The notes under the pieces are model-generated. The model saw only the letters and a list, made by a program, of their open reading frames with translations. It was not told the DNA's origin and ran no database searches. Positions 59,200 through 64,000 of a stretch of DNA of 64,000 bases are shown piece by piece. Numbering within the stretch: the first letter of the stretch is position 1; each line of letters starts with the position of its first letter. The DNA comes from Saururus chinensis (taxonomy: Eukaryota > Streptophyta > Magnoliopsida > Piperales > Saururaceae): contig CP141142.1 of the NCBI GenBank assembly GCA_035235625.1, positions 24,438,995-24,502,994 of the forward strand. Reading direction: 5' to 3'. A program made the translations under genes and the position numbers.

Positions 59200-59345
59200 T
59201 GCCCACCATTATGGGTCTTATAGTGCCAATGCCACTCTTGGGCAAAAATCATACAATGCTCCTCTTGGGCAGAATCACACAGCGCCACTCTTGGGCAGAA
59301 TCACACAGTGCCACTCTTGGGCAGAAATCATACAGTGCTCTCAAT
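59200..59345. repeat. Short tandem repeat in the 4653-bp element
   Basis: About 29-bp units with GCCACTCTTGGGCAGAATCA followed by CACAG are repeated four to five times. A second motif, TGGGTCTTATAGTGCC, repeats just upstream. Confidence 0.85.
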
Positions 59346-60119
59346 AGAGCATCAAACGTCTGGGCTTAATATAGCACACAAACTAAATAAAAAACATACA
59401 TCACTCTCAATAGAGTATCAAATGCCTGGTGCTCTATACAATACACCGACAACATCTCGCAAGATAAACACTATGGCAAGACAAAAGAAATGCTCAGCCA
59501 ACTCATTATTGGCTAGCTCAAATATGGAACTAAATCCGTTGAACCCTCAGGTCTCAAACTCACAATGCTATCATTAGCTTTTATTATAATTCAAGTTTGA
59601 ATTAAGTAAGTTATGCGGTACAATTATGCCATAAAAACTCACAGTGCTCGATCAATCAAATTGAAGTTGAGCCCGATCAAAACATTAGGGCAGAAGACTT
59701 CACTTAACTTGTCCAAGTCACAACATAGCTCACCGTACACAAATCCTTACATATTCAGACAATCTCCACTATCCGCCTTATGGCCAAAACGTCTTACTCG
59801 AAAGACCTCAAACTAAGCTCCTTAGAGCCAACCCCAGTTATCACCCTCTTACTTATACCTCACTTATTATGCTTACTTTTTACTTCATAATCTGTATGTT
59901 ATGTTTGTACAATTATTCACGCTCTTATTGTCTAATAAACCCCCAAAATACGCTCCAATCCAAACCGATCCATTCCGCTCCACTCCTTGCTTGTCAAACT
60001 TATGTCTGTAGTCTTTTATCATATACTTACACATCCACATTTAACTCCATACTAAACCCTCTGTCACCTCTTACTGTCCATCTCCCAAACTGTAACCACA
60101 CACAATCCACAGACATAAC

Positions 60120-60215
60120 TTAAATACTCGCTAGCCATCACTAGCACATACATACTACACATACGTAGCATACTAACATACATGCTAGCCATCACTAGCA
60201 CATACAAATTTCACA
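60120..60215. repeat. 54-bp motif, about two units
   Basis: CTCGCTAGCCATCACTAGCA units matching the nine-unit array at 2217-2705. Confidence 0.85.
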
Positions 60216-62715
60216 TCCATAAAATATATGTACAACTCATACATATCATATGAATTTCAACGTGGGATAATTCATTCTCTTACGTCATGCAAATGGATCA
60301 TAATTTAACATCCAAAGCATTGAATCATACAATCATAGCATGCTACTACACAATCAAAGCATGCTATCATGAAATTATGAGTTCAAAGCTCCCCTACCTC
60401 AAAATCATGATGTTTGATGGCGAGCACATGACAGTGGCGGCATCAGTGGCAGAGTTGGCAGCCAAAAGCATTGCCTAGCTGAGAGAGCTTCTGTCCCAAG
60501 GTTTTAAGAAGCGCCGGAACTACTCATAGCCAAATGGGGTGTCAGAAGTCAATGCGGAAAAATCTGTGATCCACGGCAGCACACTACGGGCGGTGGGGAG
60601 AAAGGTCATGCCAACGAGTGGCAGGTGCGACCGAAGGTCCAGGTGTACACATTAAAATTTGACCGGCGGTTGAAAAATACTCGACTAGTCACAAGACATC
60701 AAAATTGGCCATGGATAGCACCCAATGGCATCAATTTAACATTTACAAGGGCCCACATAAGAGTGGAGGGTGTGGGGTGATGCTTGAGGACAGAGGAAAG
60801 GGGGTGGACAGCTCTGGTGTCAACTCCATTTGGCGGCAGAGCCATCCGATGGTTAGGCGGCGCCAAAGCGGAGCCTAAACCCTAAACCGCACGTGCAGCT
60901 ACATACACACGCTGCCAAAGGGAAGGGGGAGAGGGCTGGACGGTGTCGGCCCAATGTCAGAAGGGGAAGTAGGGCCATGCCCAAGGGTGGTGACCAACAT
61001 AGATGGACGTTGTCATGCCGAGGTTGGCCAACTAGAGGCCAATTAGTGTCCGACGAGGGTAAGATGGTGATGCTCTGAATAGCGCAGTCAAATACATTAC
61101 TGACAGAGGGGAAATCTGGCTCAGTAGGACAAAGAGAGGCGGTACCATGCTAGGGCAGCGACCTAGCCATCTCAAACTAAAACCGGCCAGAACGAGGTGG
61201 TCTAAAGGCCGTTCGGCATCCAACGCTGCTATGGTGGCCCAAAACAAGAAAACAAGCAAAAAACATAAAGGGACTAGGGAACACAGGGAAGAGCCAAGGT
61301 TTATCAGCACTTTGGCCAGGTCCGTCGTGATCCCAGTGGCTAGCCGGAGCTATCTCCGGCTAGAGATGATGGCCAATGGTAGTGGCGATATGCCGATCAG
61401 ACCATAGGGAGAGGAAGAGCAATCAGTTCGGTTTGTTCGGATCGAATAGTACAAATGGCCAAGGGTAGATCTAGTTCCGACTGAGTGGAGGGGACAGAGG
61501 CGGAACAAGGCCCTTGGGGGGGGGTGGCCCACTGGCATCACCGGGTTGGGGTAGAGGCGGATGAAGGTCCACTTGGCTAGGTTCGGCTTCCGGCTGGTGG
61601 CGGCAGTCATAACGTCCCAAAAGGACAAAGATCGAAAACAGGGGACATCCGGACTGAGCAGAGGAGAGACGGAGGGGGCTAGAAAATGGTCAGGGTGGTG
61701 GGGCTCAGCTGAGGCGACGACCCTGTCATCACTAGCCCAAGGCTGGCCGACCGGAGGCTGGCTCTCGTCAGCACATCCTCAATTTCCATCATAGACAGAA
61801 ATAGGGAAGGCAACGAACTGGACGAAGGAGATTAGGAAGGGCAGAGGTGAAATTGGGCTAGAAGGAGTAACTCATTGCCATCGCCGAACCAAGGAGGTTT
61901 GGACTGAGTTCGGCCGGACCGTCCAACGGTGGTTGAAGTAGCCAACGAGCTCGACCGAAGGGGCCAAAAAATAGGGGCTGAGAGGGGAAGAGGAATTTGG
62001 CGGTGGAGGAGAGGCCATCTGGGGCCGGGAGGGATAGCTTCCATCCGTCACCGGGCCGGGGTGGAGCTTTGGGCGGCCGGTCGGCCCACAGTGGCCGCGG
62101 AAACAACACAATACAGAGATATGGGAGAGGGGCTAACCAAGGTGATCCAGGTGGGGGAGCTGGCGGGGCTGGCCAGGGTGGCGGCCTTGCCGTCACTGGC
62201 CCGTGGCTGTCCAGACGGAGGCCAAGCAGAGCCCACCGGCCACCGCTGGCGTCACCAAGTCATGAGACAGAGAGAGAGAGAGAGAGGATGAACTGGGGGA
62301 ACAAGGAAGAGAAGTGGGGCGATGGGGAGAGCAACTAGGGCTGGGTATGGCTAGAGCCAGTGACGGCAGCCCTGTGGCCCACTGGCGGCCGCCGGTGACT
62401 GAAGCACAAGAAACCGAAAGGGGGGGACGCTCTGTTCTGGTTCTTTCTGGATCTAGCTCGATCATAATCCAATCTTTTTTCTTTTTTTTTTTTCATTTAT
62501 CTCTCCCTTATCCTCTGCACTTTCATTCTTTTAATTTTTTGCACCATAAGTGCGCATCTAGGCCTACGGCCTACAACTAAACCCCACACCCGATTGTGCG
62601 GGTATGAATATCTAGGCCAAATACACCGAAGCGTCCTATTTTCTTGCCGAAATAATTAGAAAATAAGTAGGAAAATCATAAAAAATCATAGAAAATCAAG
62701 GACATTACACTTTTT

Positions 62716-63260
62716 CCTATTTAATCTTTGGTTTGTGGCCTTAGTTTAGGCCATACTTTTGTCAATTTAATCCCTAATTTGAAGCCTCGGTTTAGGATCT
62801 AATTTGGTCAATTTAATCTCTGGTTTGTGACCTTAGTTTTGGCCATACTTTTGCCTATTTAATCCATTATTGGTGGCCCTCGGTTGGGCTATACTTTTGT
62901 CATTTAAATTCCCAATTTGAAGCCTTGGTTTAAGGTCTACTTTTGCTTATTTAGATCCCCGATTTGTAGCCTAGTTTAAGGCTATATTTTTGCGTATTTA
63001 AATCCCTGAATTGCAGCCTTGTTTTAGACTCTACTTTGGCCAAATTCTCAGCCTTGGTTTATGTTATAATTATGCTGAGAGAATACATAAATTTCAGCCC
63101 TAGTTTAGGTTGTATTATTGCCTATCTAATACTTGATTCTCATCTTGATTTAGGTTATAATCTTGTTGATTGAATCCCTAATTTTTGAGCCTTAGTTCAT
63201 AATGTATTCATGTTTATTGAGTCTCTGAATTTCAGCCTAAGAAGCCTATTAATTTTAGCC
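62716..63260 (+). repeat. Minisatellite of ~46-bp units in H
   Basis: About eleven degenerate units follow the pattern TATTTAATC.CT.ATTTG.AGCCTTGGTTTAGG.TCTACTTTTG. The CCTTAGTTTAGG core is best kept in the first units and decays to the right. Confidence 0.8.
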
Positions 63261-64000
63261 TATATTGTCTTTGAATTTCAGCTTAAGATGCCTCTGAAAT
63301 TCAGCCTATGTTGTCCCTGAATTTCAACCTTGATTGTGATATAACTTAGGTTAAATGTTGATGGTTGTATTAGCCTGAATTTGTCATGTTAGGTGGCTGA
63401 CTTGAGTTGTTCATCTCAGCCCCAATTCATTTCATTATAATGTTGAATTAGTCAGTTCATCTCAGCAGAAGTCTGAGTCCTTATCATGTTGATTAGTTCA
63501 CATGCGTAAGCCCTAAATTTGCCTATTATATTGTCAATCATGAGAGTCAGTTGCATGCGTGATAGGTTGTGTTTAGTATTAAATCTTTGGGTGCATTAAG
63601 TCATATGTTCATTCAACATTGTGTTAGTCCACAACAATAGTCGTGGCGATAATCTTTAAGATCTTTGTGGTCTCCGCTCCTTAGGGACGATGGATCCCTG
63701 CAAATGCGAAAATTAGGTTTTTGAGCATCATGGAAGGCTCACCTACCTCCATCCAGTGTGTCCATGAGCACAGCTAGTACCTGCATCTCTAGACCCATAG
63801 CTAATCTAAGTGGATCCAAAGGGATGTTAGGATTTCCCTACTAATGTGCAGTACTCCTTGTGAACGGGAGTTGGTTTTTAGATGACAATAAATGAGTTAT
63901 TTTCTGAATGGTGTAGATATCAGTTTAGTTGTTTAGGTTCGCATTAGTTGCCAATTTGGGAGTGTGGTTTATTTGACAATCATTACCCTATATATTACCT
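63261..64000 (+). other. Remainder of H, non-coding
   Basis: This continues H with CTCATGAGCAC-type LTR blocks near 63720-63780. No coding sequence was recognised up to the window end. Confidence 0.5.

Larger units (their letters stand above)
58057..62709 (-). mobile_element. 4653-bp LTR-like element with target duplication CTTTT
   Basis: TGAAACACCCGAGATTTTGG starts the unit and AAGGACATTACA ends it, with CTTTT at 58052-58056 and 62710-62714. Removal restores the H minisatellite. No coding domain, second terminal copy or polypurine tract is seen inside, so it fits a very long solo LTR or a non-coding LARD-like unit. The part from about 59826 is homologous to repeat A. Minus orientation is inferred from the terminal motifs. 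GC-rich frames at 61000-62500 are not genes. Confidence 0.8.
57061..64000 (+). mobile_element. Long LTR-type element H, runs off the window
   Basis: TGTAACACCGCAAATTCTAGG at 57061 interrupts the C repeats. The following sequence is LTR-like: GC-richer leader-like tracts, a minisatellite, and near 63720 a GAAGGCTCACC..TGTCCATGAGCACAG block that is the antisense of a block shared by the minus-oriented LTRs. That supports plus orientation. No coding domain is seen. A 4653-bp element is inserted at 58057. The right end is outside the window. Confidence 0.6.

Noticed and set aside
61000-62580. Many GC-rich frames of 60-120 codons
   Set aside because: They lie inside the 4653-bp LTR-like element, occur on both strands, are not conserved as frames in the related repeat A, and show no domain.

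Overview
The window looks like nuclear DNA of a flowering plant. A GC-rich, intron-split NPH3-family gene sits in AT-rich sequence crowded with retrotransposon debris. The high exon GC against AT-rich surroundings suggests a monocot or early-diverging angiosperm, but this is inference. Only one intact host gene is recognisable: an NPH3/RPT2-like BTB protein gene on the minus strand at 10736-15118, modelled here with four exons and canonical splice sites. No rRNA, tRNA, CRISPR or prokaryote-type features were seen.

Layout. 1-1850: integrase-chromodomain end of a decayed Ty3/gypsy chromovirus plus part of an LTR. 1851-5340: a dispersed long-LTR-like repeat (A) holding a nine-unit 54-bp tandem array, split by a 1168-bp solo LTR with a perfect 5-bp target duplication. 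5341-10055: a second LTR, a Sirevirus-like copia RT/RNase H fragment, a second 1167-bp solo LTR of the first family in opposite orientation, and a CACTA-like end. 10056-16880: the NPH3 gene and its flanks; its third intron holds TA microsatellites with a hairpin MITE between two of them. 16880-25135: a decayed Mutator-like (MULE) transposase gene split inside its SWIM zinc finger by a 3435-bp LTR-like insertion. Its non-coding parts are studded with a short dyad, which is amplified at 24185-25135 into a higher-order array. 25136-31930: mostly unrecognised AT-rich DNA, one LTR-like unit and a Stowaway MITE.

31930-64000 is one deep nest of long terminal repeat elements. An LTR (F) is cut by an LTR (E), which is cut by a Tat-lineage Ty3/gypsy element (C; gag, protease, RT, RNase H, archaeal-type RNase H, integrase). 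C is itself cut by a solo LTR (B, in its gag), by an inverted-repeat LTR structure (G, in its protease region) and by a long LTR (H, in its 3' tandem repeats). B is cut by element D, and H by a 4653-bp element. Several boundaries are fixed to the base by target-site duplications. All retroelement reading frames seen carry stops, frameshifts or lost catalytic residues, so none of these copies should be autonomous. The right halves of F, E, C and H should lie beyond base 64000.
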